NCBI RefSeq assembly: GCF_020885975.1
Contig: NZ_AP025183.1
Location: forward strand, 1,240,001 to 1,304,000
From: Flavobacterium ammonificans
Lineage (GTDB): Bacteria; Bacteroidota; Bacteroidia; Flavobacteriales; Flavobacteriaceae
Length of the DNA stretch: 64,000 bases
Direction of reading: 5' to 3'
Below, piece after piece: positions 40,291 through 48,840 of this stretch. The notes below the pieces were generated by a model. The model searched no databases and was not told the origin of the DNA. It saw only the letters and a list, made by a program, of their open reading frames with translations. The position numbers were made by a program, and so were the translations under genes. Numbering within the stretch: position 1 is the stretch's first letter; every line of letters begins with the position of its first letter.

Positions 40291-40830
40291 TTAGTTTGAA
40301 ATTTTATCTAAGATAAAAAGAATTCTTTTATCTACGCTATCTTTCGGAACCTCAATTAATTCGTACCCATATTTTTGGTAGGTTTCTACCAAATGATTAT
40401 GGATTAATTGTGCTTGTTCAAAATTCTCATAGCGTTCTTGGTCGCTCACATAAATGTCTTCCCAAGGAGGTAAAATAAATATTTTTGAGTAAATATGTTC
40501 TTTGCAAGCTGCATCAAAAAAAGCAGGATAGCTGTCGCCAATGTAATGCATATAAGCTAAAACGTCTGGAATGCCTCGATCTAAAAATACAATATTGTGT
40601 GGTTCTTTGTGTGCGTCTAGAAACTGTTTTTTTCTTCCTTCTAACAAAAGTTCGCTAAAAAGTAATGGCTTTTCTAAAAACAATTGTTCAATTCCTTGTT
40701 TTTGTGCTTCGGCAGTTACTTGTCTGGAAATTTCTGGATAGCAACAATGCCCTAATCGAACTAACTCATCTATGATAGTTGTTTTTCCTGTTCCAGGTCC
40801 GCCAATAATTACAATGATTTCTTTTTGCAC
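40291..40830 (-). CDS. AAA_28-type P-loop ATPase/kinase
   Basis: From the GTG at 40830 the protein has 179 residues: QKEIIVIIGGPGTGKTTIIDEL with a Walker A motif at the N-terminus, CYPEISRQVTAEAQKQG, IVFLDRGIPDVLAYMHYIG (Walker B and DRG motif), and IFILPPWEDIYVSDQERYENFEQA, a pattern of the AAA_28 (NadR/Ttd14-like) family. Some relatives are nucleoside or nucleotide kinases; the substrate here is unknown. The open frame can be extended to a TTG at 40851, but that codon is part of a TAAATTTG promoter box, so the GTG start is preferred. Confidence 0.82.
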   Translation of the reverse strand: MQKEIIVIIGGPGTGKTTIIDELVRLGHCCYPEISRQVTAEAQKQGIEQLFLEKPLLFSELLLEGRKKQFLDAHKEPHNIVFLDRGIPDVLAYMHYIGDSYPAFFDAACKEHIYSKIFILPPWEDIYVSDQERYENFEQAQLIHNHLVETYQKYGYELIEVPKDSVDKRILFILDKISN

Positions 40831-40848
40831 TTTAAAATAAATAAGTCG

Positions 40849-40856
40849 CAAATTTA
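40849..40856 (-). promoter_or_regulatory. -7 box for the AAA_28 ATPase gene
   Basis: The minus strand reads TAAATTTG, 18 bases before the preferred GTG start at 40830. Confidence 0.55.
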
Positions 40857-40951
40857 CCGAATCAAAATGGTAATTAAAAAAATATTCTGATGCAACAGAC
40901 TTATTAGGCTCAAAAAACGAGTTGAAATTCTAAATTCTAAAATCAATACCT

Positions 40952-40959
40952 TATATTTG
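40952..40959 (+). promoter_or_regulatory. -7 box for the DUF493-DUF4290-murA run
   Basis: TATATTTG matches TAnnTTTG 20 bases before the DUF493 ATG. It probably drives three genes that follow with gaps of 3 and 0 bases. Confidence 0.55.
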
Positions 40960-40979
40960 CGTTAATTTTTAGTACAGTA

Positions 40980-41276
40980 ATGGATCAAGAAAAAGAAAAA
41001 ACGACGGCGGAATTTTACGAGAGATTAAAGGCAGAGTTGGACAGGAGTAACTCTTGGCCAGCTGAATACTTATTCAAATTTATTGTTCCCTCTGTTGATG
41101 ATAATGTGCAGCGCGTAGAAAATGCTTTTGATTGTATGGGTGCTGTGATTAAAACTACAAAATCTAAAACAGGTAAGTTCACTAGTGTTTCGGTGGATGT
41201 CCAAATGAAAGACGCGCAAGAAATAATTGATAAATACATTGAAGTATCTGTAATAGAAGGAATCGTTTCCTTATAA
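40980..41276 (+). CDS. DUF493 family protein (YbeD-like)
   Basis: The 98-residue protein is a small ferredoxin-like alpha/beta domain of the DUF493/YbeD family: YERLKAELDRSNSWPAEYLFKFIVPSVDDNVQRVENAF then TTKSKTGKFTSVSVDVQMKDAQEIIDKY. YbeD is proposed to bind small molecules or regulate lipoate metabolism by analogy with ACT-like folds; no direct role is known. It is the first gene of a run with DUF4290 and murA. Confidence 0.88.
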   Translation: MDQEKEKTTAEFYERLKAELDRSNSWPAEYLFKFIVPSVDDNVQRVENAFDCMGAVIKTTKSKTGKFTSVSVDVQMKDAQEIIDKYIEVSVIEGIVSL

Positions 41277-41279
41277 AAT

Positions 41280-41996
41280 ATGAGTTTAAAATACACCAAA
41301 GAAATAGCAAATGAAGTAGTGCACCACTTGGAATATAATGCAGAAAGATCGCATTTAATTATTCCAGAGTATGGGCGTCATTTGCAGAAATTAATTGATC
41401 AAGCTACGCTTATTGAAGATGCTGAGGAGCGAAATAAAGCAGCAAAATACATTATCCAAGTCATGGGTACATTGAATCCTCACTTGCGTGATGTACCTGA
41501 TTTTCAGCACAAACTGTGGGATCAATTATTTATTATGTCTGATTTTAAATTAGATGTAGTATCTCCGTACCCAATTCCATCTCGAGAAGTATTGCAACTT
41601 CGTCCAGATGTACTTCAATACCCACAGAATTTTCCAAAATACCGTTATTATGGAAACAATATCAAATACATGATTGATGTGGCCAATAAATGGGAAGACG
41701 GAGAAATGAAAAATGCGTTGGTTAAAGTAATTGCCAATCACATGAAAAAATCATACCTGAGTTGGAATAAAGATACAGTGAAAGATGATGTGATTTTTGA
41801 ACACTTATATGAATTATCAGATGGCAAATTAAACTTACTTCAAAGCACGGAAGAGTTAATTAATACTACTGATTTATTACGAACTAATAAACGCGTATCT
41901 AATAAAATCTCTCCTTCAGGTCAGCCAAAGATCCAAGGAAACAAAAATAATAAGCAAGGAAAATCAAAAACATTTCAAAAAAATAAATCGAATTAA
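41280..41996 (+). CDS. DUF4290 family protein
   Basis: The 238-residue protein matches DUF4290, a Bacteroidota family: YTKEIANEVVHHLEYNAERSHLIIPEYGRHLQKLIDQA, NKAAKYIIQVMGTLNPHLRDVPDFQHKLWDQLFIMSDF and PQNFPKYRYYGNNIKYMIDVANKWEDGEMKNALVKVIANHMKKSYLSWNKDTV, identified by the conserved MGTLNPHLRD and KYRYYGNN words. The C-terminal 35 residues are lysine- and asparagine-rich and disordered (QPKIQGNKNNKQGKSK). It is helical and cytoplasmic with no known function. The stop is directly followed by the murA ATG, a conserved pairing that hints at a wall-related role. Confidence 0.88.
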   Translation: MSLKYTKEIANEVVHHLEYNAERSHLIIPEYGRHLQKLIDQATLIEDAEERNKAAKYIIQVMGTLNPHLRDVPDFQHKLWDQLFIMSDFKLDVVSPYPIPSREVLQLRPDVLQYPQNFPKYRYYGNNIKYMIDVANKWEDGEMKNALVKVIANHMKKSYLSWNKDTVKDDVIFEHLYELSDGKLNLLQSTEELINTTDLLRTNKRVSNKISPSGQPKIQGNKNNKQGKSKTFQKNKSN

Positions 41997-43310
41997 ATGG
42001 GAATTTTCAAAATTGAAGGTGGCGTTCGTCTAAAAGGAGAAATCACACCACAAGGAGCAAAAAATGAAGCTTTACAAATACTTTGTGCTATATTATTAAC
42101 TCCAGAAAAAGTTACAATTACTAATGTTCCAGACATTATTGATATTAATAAATTAATTACTTTATTAGGTAATTTAGGAGTTAAAATCAAAAAAAACGGA
42201 CCTAATTCGTATACATTTCAAGCTGATGAGGTGAATGTAAATTACCTTGAGACTGAAGCTTTCAAAAAAGAAGGTGGAGCACTTCGTGGTTCTATTATGA
42301 TTGTTGGACCGCTTTTGGCTCGTTTTGGAAAAGGATACATTCCAAAACCAGGTGGAGATAAAATTGGAAGACGACGTTTAGACACTCACTTTGAAGGATT
42401 TATTAATTTGGGTGCCAAATTCAGATACAATAAAGAAGACCATTTTTATGGTGTAGAAACTCCAGCAGAAGGTTTGCAGGGAGCACATATGCTTTTAGAT
42501 GAAGCATCTGTAACCGGAACAGCTAATATTGTTATGGCGGCTGTTTTAGCAAATGGAATTACTACTATTTACAATGCAGCTTGCGAACCGTATTTGCAAC
42601 AGTTGTGTAAAATGTTAAATTCTATGGGAGCTAAAATTACAGGAATAGGATCCAACTTATTGACTATCGAAGGTGTTGCAAGTTTGGGTGGTTGTGAGCA
42701 TAGAATTCTTCCCGATATGATCGAAATTGGAAGTTGGATTGGATTAGCAGCAATGACTAAATCAGAAATTACAATTAAAGATGTAAGTTGGGATAATTTA
42801 GGTGTTATTCCAAATGTATTTAGAAAGTTGGGAATCACTTTGGAAAGACGTGGTGATGATATTTATATCCCATCTCACGTGGATGGTTATGAAGTAAAAA
42901 CAGATATTGATGGTTCTATATTAACTATTGCTGATGCGCCATGGCCAGGATTTACTCCTGATTTATTGAGTATTGTATTAGTTGTAGCTACTCAGGCTAA
43001 AGGTGATGTTTTGATTCATCAAAAAATGTTTGAAAGCCGTTTGTTCTTCGTAGATAAATTGATAGATATGGGAGCCAAAATTATGTTGTGTGATCCACAT
43101 AGAGCTGTGGTTATAGGTCATGATTTTAAATCACAATTAAAGGCTACTACAATGTCATCACCAGATATTCGTGCGGGAATCTCTTTGTTGATTGCAGCGC
43201 TTTCGGCAAAAGGAACCAGTACCATTCAAAATATCGATCAGATTGATAGAGGCTATGAGCGTATCGATGAGCGTTTAAGAGCTATCGGTGCTAAAATTGT
43301 ACGCGCTTAA
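41997..43310 (+). CDS. murA: UDP-N-acetylglucosamine 1-carboxyvinyltransferase, Asp-type
   Basis: MurA transfers enolpyruvate from PEP to UDP-GlcNAc, the first committed step of peptidoglycan synthesis. The 437-residue protein begins FKIEGGVRLKGEITPQGAKNEALQILCA (with the conserved Lys-Asn pair) and has ASVTGTANIVMAAVLANG and ADAPWPGFTPDLLS with the late catalytic Asp region. The loop that normally carries the fosfomycin-target cysteine (PGGCxIGxRP) reads PGGDKIGRRR, with Asp121 at that position. Asp enzymes are active but do not form the fosfomycin adduct. A 15-bp stem terminator follows. Confidence 0.97.
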   Translation: MGIFKIEGGVRLKGEITPQGAKNEALQILCAILLTPEKVTITNVPDIIDINKLITLLGNLGVKIKKNGPNSYTFQADEVNVNYLETEAFKKEGGALRGSIMIVGPLLARFGKGYIPKPGGDKIGRRRLDTHFEGFINLGAKFRYNKEDHFYGVETPAEGLQGAHMLLDEASVTGTANIVMAAVLANGITTIYNAACEPYLQQLCKMLNSMGAKITGIGSNLLTIEGVASLGGCEHRILPDMIEIGSWIGLAAMTKSEITIKDVSWDNLGVIPNVFRKLGITLERRGDDIYIPSHVDGYEVKTDIDGSILTIADAPWPGFTPDLLSIVLVVATQAKGDVLIHQKMFESRLFFVDKLIDMGAKIMLCDPHRAVVIGHDFKSQLKATTMSSPDIRAGISLLIAALSAKGTSTIQNIDQIDRGYERIDERLRAIGAKIVRA

Positions 43311-43331
43311 TTACAATAGACATCAAATAGT

Positions 43332-43380
43332 AAATATCGTTTAGAGTCATTTTTTATAATCTCTAAACGATATTTTAATT
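43332..43380 (+). terminator. Terminator of murA
   Basis: AAATATCGTTTAGAG (43332-43346) and CTCTAAACGATATTT (43361-43375) form a perfect 15-bp stem with a 14-base loop, followed by TAATTTATA. Confidence 0.75.
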
Positions 43381-43395
43381 TATACACCTCATACA

Positions 43396-44271
43396 ATGCC
43401 AAAAGTAGAAACGGCCATACAAGCTACTTATTTTAGTATTATCGGAAATACAGCTCTTGCTATCATAAAAGGATTAGCTGGTTTTTTTGGTAATTCATAT
43501 GCGCTTATCGCAGATGCAATAGAATCTACTACAGATATATTTGCCTCTTTTTTGGTTTTATTTGGAATTAAGTATTCTAACAAACCTGCAGATGAAAATC
43601 ATCCGTATGGACATGGAAAGGCGGAACCATTGATTACCTTCTTGGTAGTTGGATTTTTGATTACTTCGGCTACGATTATAGCGTATGAAAGTATCTTGAA
43701 TATTGGAACACCGCATGATTTACCAAAGTCATGGACATTGTATGTTTTAGGTCTAATCATCATTTGGAAAGAATACTCTTTTCAATTAGTGATGAAAAGA
43801 AGTAAAGAAACAAATAGTTCTTCTTTGAGGGCAGATGCTTGGCATCATAGAAGTGATGCAATTACTTCTGTTGCGGCATTTATTGGTATTTCTGTTGCAT
43901 TGTTTTTAGGTAAAGGGTATGAATCAGCAGATGATTGGGCAGCTTTATTTGCTTCAGGTTTCATTGTGTACAATAGTTATCTCATTTTTAGACCTGCATT
44001 AAGCGAAATTATGGATGAGCATGTCTACGATGATGTAATTGAAAATATAAGAAAAGTGGCAAGCAGTGTAGATGGTATTATTGATACTGAAAAGTGTTTT
44101 ATTCGTAAGTCGGGTATGAAATTCCATGTCGATTTACACGCTACAGTGAAGGCAACTATTACAGTAAAAGAAGGACATGATTTGGCGCATCAATTGAAAG
44201 ACACATTACGTGACGAAATACCTGAGTTGGGTCATGTTCTAATTCATGTCGAACCAGATGATTCGGAATAA
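43396..44271 (+). CDS. Cation diffusion facilitator family transporter
   Basis: The 291-residue protein has the CDF core: six membrane helices, LIADAIESTTDIFASFLVLFGIKYSNKPADENHPYGHGKAEPL with the His/Asp metal site and the second site in LRADAWHHRSDAITSVAAF. A cytoplasmic metal-binding domain ends GMKFHVDLHATVKATITVKEGHDLAHQLKDTLRDEIPELGHVLIHVEPDD. CDF proteins export Zn, Fe or Mn by proton exchange; the HxxxD-type site fits zinc or iron but does not decide. It is a single gene between murA and a palindromic terminator. Confidence 0.94.
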   Translation: MPKVETAIQATYFSIIGNTALAIIKGLAGFFGNSYALIADAIESTTDIFASFLVLFGIKYSNKPADENHPYGHGKAEPLITFLVVGFLITSATIIAYESILNIGTPHDLPKSWTLYVLGLIIIWKEYSFQLVMKRSKETNSSSLRADAWHHRSDAITSVAAFIGISVALFLGKGYESADDWAALFASGFIVYNSYLIFRPALSEIMDEHVYDDVIENIRKVASSVDGIIDTEKCFIRKSGMKFHVDLHATVKATITVKEGHDLAHQLKDTLRDEIPELGHVLIHVEPDDSE

Positions 44272-44302
44272 AAAAAGGCGTTGCAATTGCAACGCCTTTT
44301 TT
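44271..44302. terminator. Bidirectional terminator between the CDF and DUF5686 genes
   Basis: AAAAAAGGCGTTGCA and TGCAACGCCTTTTTT make a perfect 32-base palindrome with T-runs on both strands, ending both facing genes. Confidence 0.88.
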
Positions 44303-44303
44303 C

Positions 44304-46778
44304 TTAATCATTCAAAAATTTCAATCCAAATAGAATGCCATCATTCCTAATTCCACCATTATAGGATTGAACATAGTCGATTCGGAACATCTTAAATTTT
44401 CCAAAACCTAAATTATCTAAACCAATATTGAATTCATTATAAGGCTTTGCATTGGTTGTTCTCAACGCATGATAACCCATAACTAATTTTGATTTTAAAG
44501 CTCTAATCAATGGCATTTTATTCATAATAAACCCATTGTCGTTGTATTCAGAATGCAATTGAAAGTAACTTTTATTAGTGCTGTTAGAATAATAAGGAAG
44601 TAGTAAAAAGTTATTCAAATATTTGGCTTCTAATCCAATATGGGTTTGATTTCCATTGAAATGTTTAAAATCAATAAAGGAAATATTTTCTGCATTAAAG
44701 AATTGTCCAGCATTAATAGTAGCAGCTAATTCTCCTTTATTTCCTAAAGTTATACTATGTGAAATTTTAGCATCTATTTTTGAGAATTCATATTTTTTAT
44801 CACTAGCTGCAAAAGCTTTTTCATAATTTAAAAAGAGCGTAGGATATCTGTCATTTTTAATGTTGTATTTTCCATCTGGACGGGAAATAATTTTATTTCC
44901 AAAATTAATTTTGGCACCTAAATTAAAGCTAGTTAAACGATGTGTTTCAAATCCCGGGTTTATAAAATCATTTGGTGCAATTGGATTGTTTGAAGTGTAT
45001 AATTGATCCTTATTAAATAATGAGTAATCAGAATTATTGAACAGGGGTTTTCTTTGGGAAAATTCTAATTTTCCTCTCAAATTAACACCATTCGCGATAT
45101 CTTGATTGTATTGCACTCTTAAAAACTCTTTGTTGTATAACTTCATAAAGTTATTTTTAAAAAAGATAGAGCTGATCGAGTTAATGAAATTACTAATTGG
45201 TTCATTGTCATTAAATTGATTGACTTTTGTCCCTCCTGATATTATTATATTAGCATAATTAATATTGTTAAAACGGTGGCTGTATTCACCACTGACTCTT
45301 AACCTATCTTCTGCAAAACCATAATTAAATGTAGTTTTAAATTTAGTTCTTTTTCCAGTTTCATCATTCCATTTAGAATAAGAAATTCCAGTTGATAAAC
45401 TGTAGCCTTGAACCGTATTAAATGTTAGTGAGTTTAAACCATAGTATTGCAATAGGTATTTTTTAAAAGTATTTTTAAAACTATATCCTGAAAGTAAATC
45501 TACTATTTTAAACTTATTGTTTTTAGCATCAATGGAATCCAAGTATTTTTTGGATTCTCTAACAGTTTCAATAGAATCTTTTTTAGAGTAATCTTGAACT
45601 TCCTCTTGAGTCAATGGAATTGGACGAACTGTATTCCAATATAAATCATCTTTTTTATTGGCATCATTTTCTATTTTGATGATTTCCTTGGTAAATGTTT
45701 TTTTGTCAAAGGATTCAACAAAATTATAATTTGAAAAAACATGATTGAAGTTTCCAAAAAATTGGATACCAAAAGCACCTGCAACAAAAGCTATAGATTG
45801 ATTACTTTTTGCCCATAATTTGTTTGTTGCATTGTAGTCAAAATTTTGTTTCAATTGAAGAGATTCTGTGAACTCATCGTTCATTCTGTATCCCTTCACA
45901 GTTAGATCAATTGCATAGATTGCCCAACTGTCTTCCACAATGTAAATATAACCCTCAAAAACAGGTTCTTTGTCTCGTTTTGGGATGACCTTAATTTTGT
46001 TAATCTGTTGGTTATTTTGATCAAAAAAAGTACCTTCTAATTTGTATTTGTAGTAGTTAAAAGCATTATTAGCAATTGGCGAAATTAGATTTGTTTGGAT
46101 ATTAACAGTATTCTCATAAAAATTATAATCTGTAGAAAGTGCAGTGTTGTAGCTATACCCTTTGTTATCTCCGGCTATTTTAGAAGCTATTATTTTTTCT
46201 TTAAATTGTTTCGGTTTTTCAAAGGATATTTTCGAAACAGTTTCAGAAAGGTAAATTATTCCACTTCCAGTAGAATCTAGATAAGAGGACATTTTATCTC
46301 CAAGGTCAACTTTCATTCCCATAATTTTTTTGGGTAAGTTTTTAAGTTTAAAAATTCCTCTTGAATAAAAATCAGCTGTATATCGATTGACTTTTTCTGT
46401 ATTTTCTTTTCTAGATGCAATGGCTTTCTTAATTATAGCTATCGCAGGATTTACTTTCGTATTAATGATTACTTCGTTCAAAGTATAATTTTCTTCTACT
46501 AGAACTATATTAAGAATAAATGGCGTCTCTTTAATTGTTAGAGTTTCTCTTTTGGTTTTGAAACCTAAATACTTAAATACTAAAGTAGGGTTTTGAGACT
46601 TTTTAAGCTGAAGTTCGTATTCCCCTTTTTCATTTGCAGTTGTACTATTATAAGTATTTTCTTCAAATACAATTGCAAAAGGGATAGGATTTCCTTTTTC
46701 ATCAGTAATAGTTCCTTTAACTTGAGAGAAATTGAGAAAAGAAATAAAAAATAGCAGGGGGGCGAAGCATTTAATCAT
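44304..46778 (-). CDS. DUF5686 outer-membrane protein with CarboxypepD_reg domain
   Basis: From the start MIKCFAPLLFFISFLNFSQ (824 residues) the protein has a signal peptide, a CarboxypepD_reg-like domain with VKGTITDEKGNPIPFAIVFEENTYNSTTANEKGEYELQL, a linker, and a large DUF5686 region to the C-terminus. That region has many short amphipathic strands ending in an aromatic final strand (DGILFGLKFLND), the form of a surface beta-barrel. The family is probably involved in outer-membrane transport or assembly in Bacteroidota, but no substrate is known. An in-frame TTG five codons upstream lies in the TAATTTTG promoter box, so the ATG at 46778 is used. Confidence 0.85.
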   Translation of the reverse strand: MIKCFAPLLFFISFLNFSQVKGTITDEKGNPIPFAIVFEENTYNSTTANEKGEYELQLKKSQNPTLVFKYLGFKTKRETLTIKETPFILNIVLVEENYTLNEVIINTKVNPAIAIIKKAIASRKENTEKVNRYTADFYSRGIFKLKNLPKKIMGMKVDLGDKMSSYLDSTGSGIIYLSETVSKISFEKPKQFKEKIIASKIAGDNKGYSYNTALSTDYNFYENTVNIQTNLISPIANNAFNYYKYKLEGTFFDQNNQQINKIKVIPKRDKEPVFEGYIYIVEDSWAIYAIDLTVKGYRMNDEFTESLQLKQNFDYNATNKLWAKSNQSIAFVAGAFGIQFFGNFNHVFSNYNFVESFDKKTFTKEIIKIENDANKKDDLYWNTVRPIPLTQEEVQDYSKKDSIETVRESKKYLDSIDAKNNKFKIVDLLSGYSFKNTFKKYLLQYYGLNSLTFNTVQGYSLSTGISYSKWNDETGKRTKFKTTFNYGFAEDRLRVSGEYSHRFNNINYANIIISGGTKVNQFNDNEPISNFINSISSIFFKNNFMKLYNKEFLRVQYNQDIANGVNLRGKLEFSQRKPLFNNSDYSLFNKDQLYTSNNPIAPNDFINPGFETHRLTSFNLGAKINFGNKIISRPDGKYNIKNDRYPTLFLNYEKAFAASDKKYEFSKIDAKISHSITLGNKGELAATINAGQFFNAENISFIDFKHFNGNQTHIGLEAKYLNNFLLLPYYSNSTNKSYFQLHSEYNDNGFIMNKMPLIRALKSKLVMGYHALRTTNAKPYNEFNIGLDNLGFGKFKMFRIDYVQSYNGGIRNDGILFGLKFLND

Positions 46779-46790
46779 AGTTTTTTTTAA

Positions 46791-46798
46791 CAAAATTA
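46791..46798 (-). promoter_or_regulatory. -7 box for the DUF5686 gene
   Basis: The minus strand reads TAATTTTG (TAnnTTTG), 12 bases before the chosen ATG at 46778. Confidence 0.5.
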
Positions 46799-46849
46799 AA
46801 CCTATGTTAAAAAGAGGCTACTAAAATTATGTTAAACTAATTTTAAAAA

Positions 46850-47263
46850 CTATAAAAACGATTCAATCGCTAATTCATAACTTTTAAGACCAAATCCTAA
46901 AATCACACCTTTGGCATTTCCTGAAATGTAGGATTGATGACGGAATTCTTCTCTTCCAAAAGTATTCGAAATGTGGACTTCAATAACGGGTGAAGTAATT
47001 GCTTTTACAGCATCGCCAATACCAATAGAAGTGTGAGTGTATGCTCCAGCATTTAGGATGATTCCATCATACGTAAAACCAACTTCTTGAATTTTACTGA
47101 TTAACTCACCTTCAATATTGCTTTGGAAATAGTGGAATTCAATCGAAGGAAATTTTGATTTTAAAGTATCAAAATACGCTTCAAAAGTTTGGTTTCCATA
47201 TACTTCAGGTTCGCGTTTTCCAAGTAGATTTAAGTTGGGTCCGTTAATGATACAAATTTTCAT
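46850..47263 (-). CDS. aroQ: 3-dehydroquinate dehydratase, type II
   Basis: AroQ dehydrates 3-dehydroquinate in the shikimate pathway. The 137-residue protein has the full type II pattern: IINGPNLNLLGKREPEVYGNQTFEAYFDTL with the catalytic Tyr in PEVYG and Arg in KREP, FHYFQSNIEGELISKIQE, GIILNAGAYTHTSIGIGDAV, VIEVHISNTFGREEFRHQSYISG. Family enzymes are dodecamers. The gene lies behind a hairpin-T terminator of the upstream beta-barrel gene with only about 25 bases before the ATG, so its promoter must overlap that terminator or transcription reads through it. Confidence 0.97.
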   Translation of the reverse strand: MKICIINGPNLNLLGKREPEVYGNQTFEAYFDTLKSKFPSIEFHYFQSNIEGELISKIQEVGFTYDGIILNAGAYTHTSIGIGDAVKAITSPVIEVHISNTFGREEFRHQSYISGNAKGVILGFGLKSYELAIESFL

Positions 47264-47283
47264 ACAATGATATTTCTGTAAAA

Positions 47284-47315
47284 ATAAAAAAACCGTTCCA
47301 ATAAATAGAACGGTT
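47284..47315 (-). terminator. Terminator of the 47339 beta-barrel gene
   Basis: AACCGTTC (47291-47298) and GAACGGTT (47308-47315) form an 8-bp stem. On the minus strand it is followed by a run of T residues. Confidence 0.8.
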
Positions 47316-47338
47316 ATGTAAATTAGTTTGATTTAGTT

Positions 47339-47908
47339 TTAAAAGTAAAATCCAGCGGATACTTGTACTACTGAATTTTTAATTTCAGCATTCGTAGATG
47401 CCTCACTCAATCCAACTACATATCTACCTTGTAAAAAAATGCTTTTAGTAACTTTGATTCCTAATCCAGCTGCTGCACCAAAATCAAATGACTTAGGATC
47501 ATCTAGTAAAACATTTTCCTTATTGCTTACTAAAAAAGAAGCTTGGGGACCAAGGTCTAAACTAAATGTCTTGCTTAAATTAATTTTTGCCAAAACTGGA
47601 ATTGTGATATAGCCTAATTCATTGTTTATATCAGCTAGTACTCCAGCTGCTTTGTAGTTGGCTCCTACAGAGGAATATAAAACCTCAGGTTGAAAGGCAA
47701 ATGATTCTCCAAGAGGAAGTTCTGCAACAAGACCAAAGTGATAATTGGTAATCGCTTCTGATTTATAATTTACATTGTTTACTGTAATATCAGAACCATT
47801 TTGATTAGCGTAATTGACACCAGTTTTAATACCTAATTTAACTATTTGTGCATGAGCAGATAGTGTTGTAATTAGGATGATACAAATTGTAATAAGATTT
47901 TTTTTCAT
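47339..47908 (-). CDS. Outer-membrane beta-barrel (porin-family) protein
   Basis: The 189-residue protein has a signal peptide (MKKNLITICIILITTLSAHAQ) and a small barrel of the OmpX/outer_memb_beta_brl type. Its signature is KLGIKTGVNYANQNGSDITV, followed by alternating strands, AEISAEPLG-like turns, SLDLGPQASFLVS, and a C-terminal strand VVQVSAGFYF ending in aromatic Phe. Length fits an eight-stranded barrel. Role is unknown; small barrels of this kind are often surface adhesins or resistance factors. A TACATTTG box precedes it and a terminator follows. Confidence 0.85.
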   Translation of the reverse strand: MKKNLITICIILITTLSAHAQIVKLGIKTGVNYANQNGSDITVNNVNYKSEAITNYHFGLVAELPLGESFAFQPEVLYSSVGANYKAAGVLADINNELGYITIPVLAKINLSKTFSLDLGPQASFLVSNKENVLLDDPKSFDFGAAAGLGIKVTKSIFLQGRYVVGLSEASTNAEIKNSVVQVSAGFYF

Positions 47909-47939
47909 GATTAAAATTTTAAAGTTTGGGTTGAGACTC

Positions 47940-47947
47940 CAAATGTA
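47940..47947 (-). promoter_or_regulatory. -7 box for the 47339 beta-barrel gene
   Basis: The minus strand reads TACATTTG, 31 bases before the ATG at 47908. The 391-base gap 47909-48299 is otherwise extremely AT-rich, with no further gene; it also holds the promoter for the divergent gene at 48300. Confidence 0.55.
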
Positions 47948-48238
47948 AGAATTATTTGTAAAATAATAGCGAATGTATTTTCTAATTTATGGTTTTATTT
48001 ATGTTAATTTATTTTATTAATTACTGATAATTTAAAATTATTTACTTAATATTTAATAAAAAAAATGTTTTTATAAGATTTTATTTATTAAATTAAAGTT
48101 AAAAATTTATTTTTTTAAATATCACTATTTTTAGTGAGCTTGTATTGTTAGTTTTTTGAAAAACAATGCCTTGTCATTAATTATTCTATTTTTAAAAGTT
48201 TCCTTGAATTGTAAAAATCATTTTTTTCATTTTTGACC

Positions 48239-48271
48239 TTTTGATTTTAATTTTAATTACCTCTAATTTTA
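48239..48271 (+). promoter_or_regulatory. Candidate promoter for the gene at 48300
   Basis: TTTTG (48239-48243) and TAATTTTA (48264-48271) are 20 bases apart. The second element deviates from TAnnTTTG only at the last base. Confidence 0.45.
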
Positions 48272-48299
48272 CCATCTCAAATCTTAAAATTAAAAAAAA

Positions 48300-48824
48300 A
48301 TGAAAAAAATTATTTTGTCAGCATTTGCTGTATTGGTGTTTGGTTTTACTAATGCACAAGAGAACATTATCAAAGCTAATCCTTTGTCCCTGCTTGGAGG
48401 AACAGACTTAGTTAGTTTTGAACACAAAATTGGAGATAATACATCTCTTTTATTTGGAGTGGGAGTTGGAGGTTTTAAAATAGGAGAATCTAAATATTCT
48501 AATTTAGGGGGAGAGATTCAATATAGATATTATTTTGACGAAGCTTTAAAAGGGTTCTATGCAGGTGGTCAAGCGGGTTATTCCGCAGGAAAAGTAAAAA
48601 CAGAATTCGGCTCAATTATTAGCAGTGAAACTAATTTTGGAGCCTTAAAAATAGGTGCTAAAGGTGGTTATCAATGGGTTTGGGGAAGTGGATTCTCATT
48701 AGATCTAAATTTAGGTCTTGCTTATAATAATTTTAGTTATAAAGATTCTAGTTCTTCTTTTTCCACATTAAAAGCTAGTGGAGTTTTACCAAACTTTGGT
48801 TTTGCTTTAGGTTATGCTTTTTAA
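48300..48824 (+). CDS. Outer-membrane beta-barrel protein
   Basis: The 174-residue protein has a signal peptide (MKKIILSAFAVLVFGFTNAQ) and a barrel of about eight strands. It shows INKANPLSLLGGTDLVSFEHKIGDNTSLLFGVGVGGFKIG and repeated glycine-rich hairpins; the last strand LPNFGFALGYAF ends in Phe. DUF3575-like or small OMP_b-brl is the nearest pattern I can name. It diverges from the other beta-barrel gene at 47339 across a very AT-rich gap, and the lipoprotein gene follows after 16 bases, so the pair is probably cotranscribed. Confidence 0.82.
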   Translation: MKKIILSAFAVLVFGFTNAQENIIKANPLSLLGGTDLVSFEHKIGDNTSLLFGVGVGGFKIGESKYSNLGGEIQYRYYFDEALKGFYAGGQAGYSAGKVKTEFGSIISSETNFGALKIGAKGGYQWVWGSGFSLDLNLGLAYNNFSYKDSSSSFSTLKASGVLPNFGFALGYAF

Positions 48825-48840
48825 TCAATAATTTTTCATA

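Noticed and set aside
42881..42886. CACGTG palindrome inside murA
   Set aside because: A six-base palindrome in a coding region is expected by chance, and the flanks are not symmetrical.
48000..48240. Possible small gene in the very AT-rich gap
   Set aside because: Frames are broken by many stop codons and no signal peptide or motif is visible.
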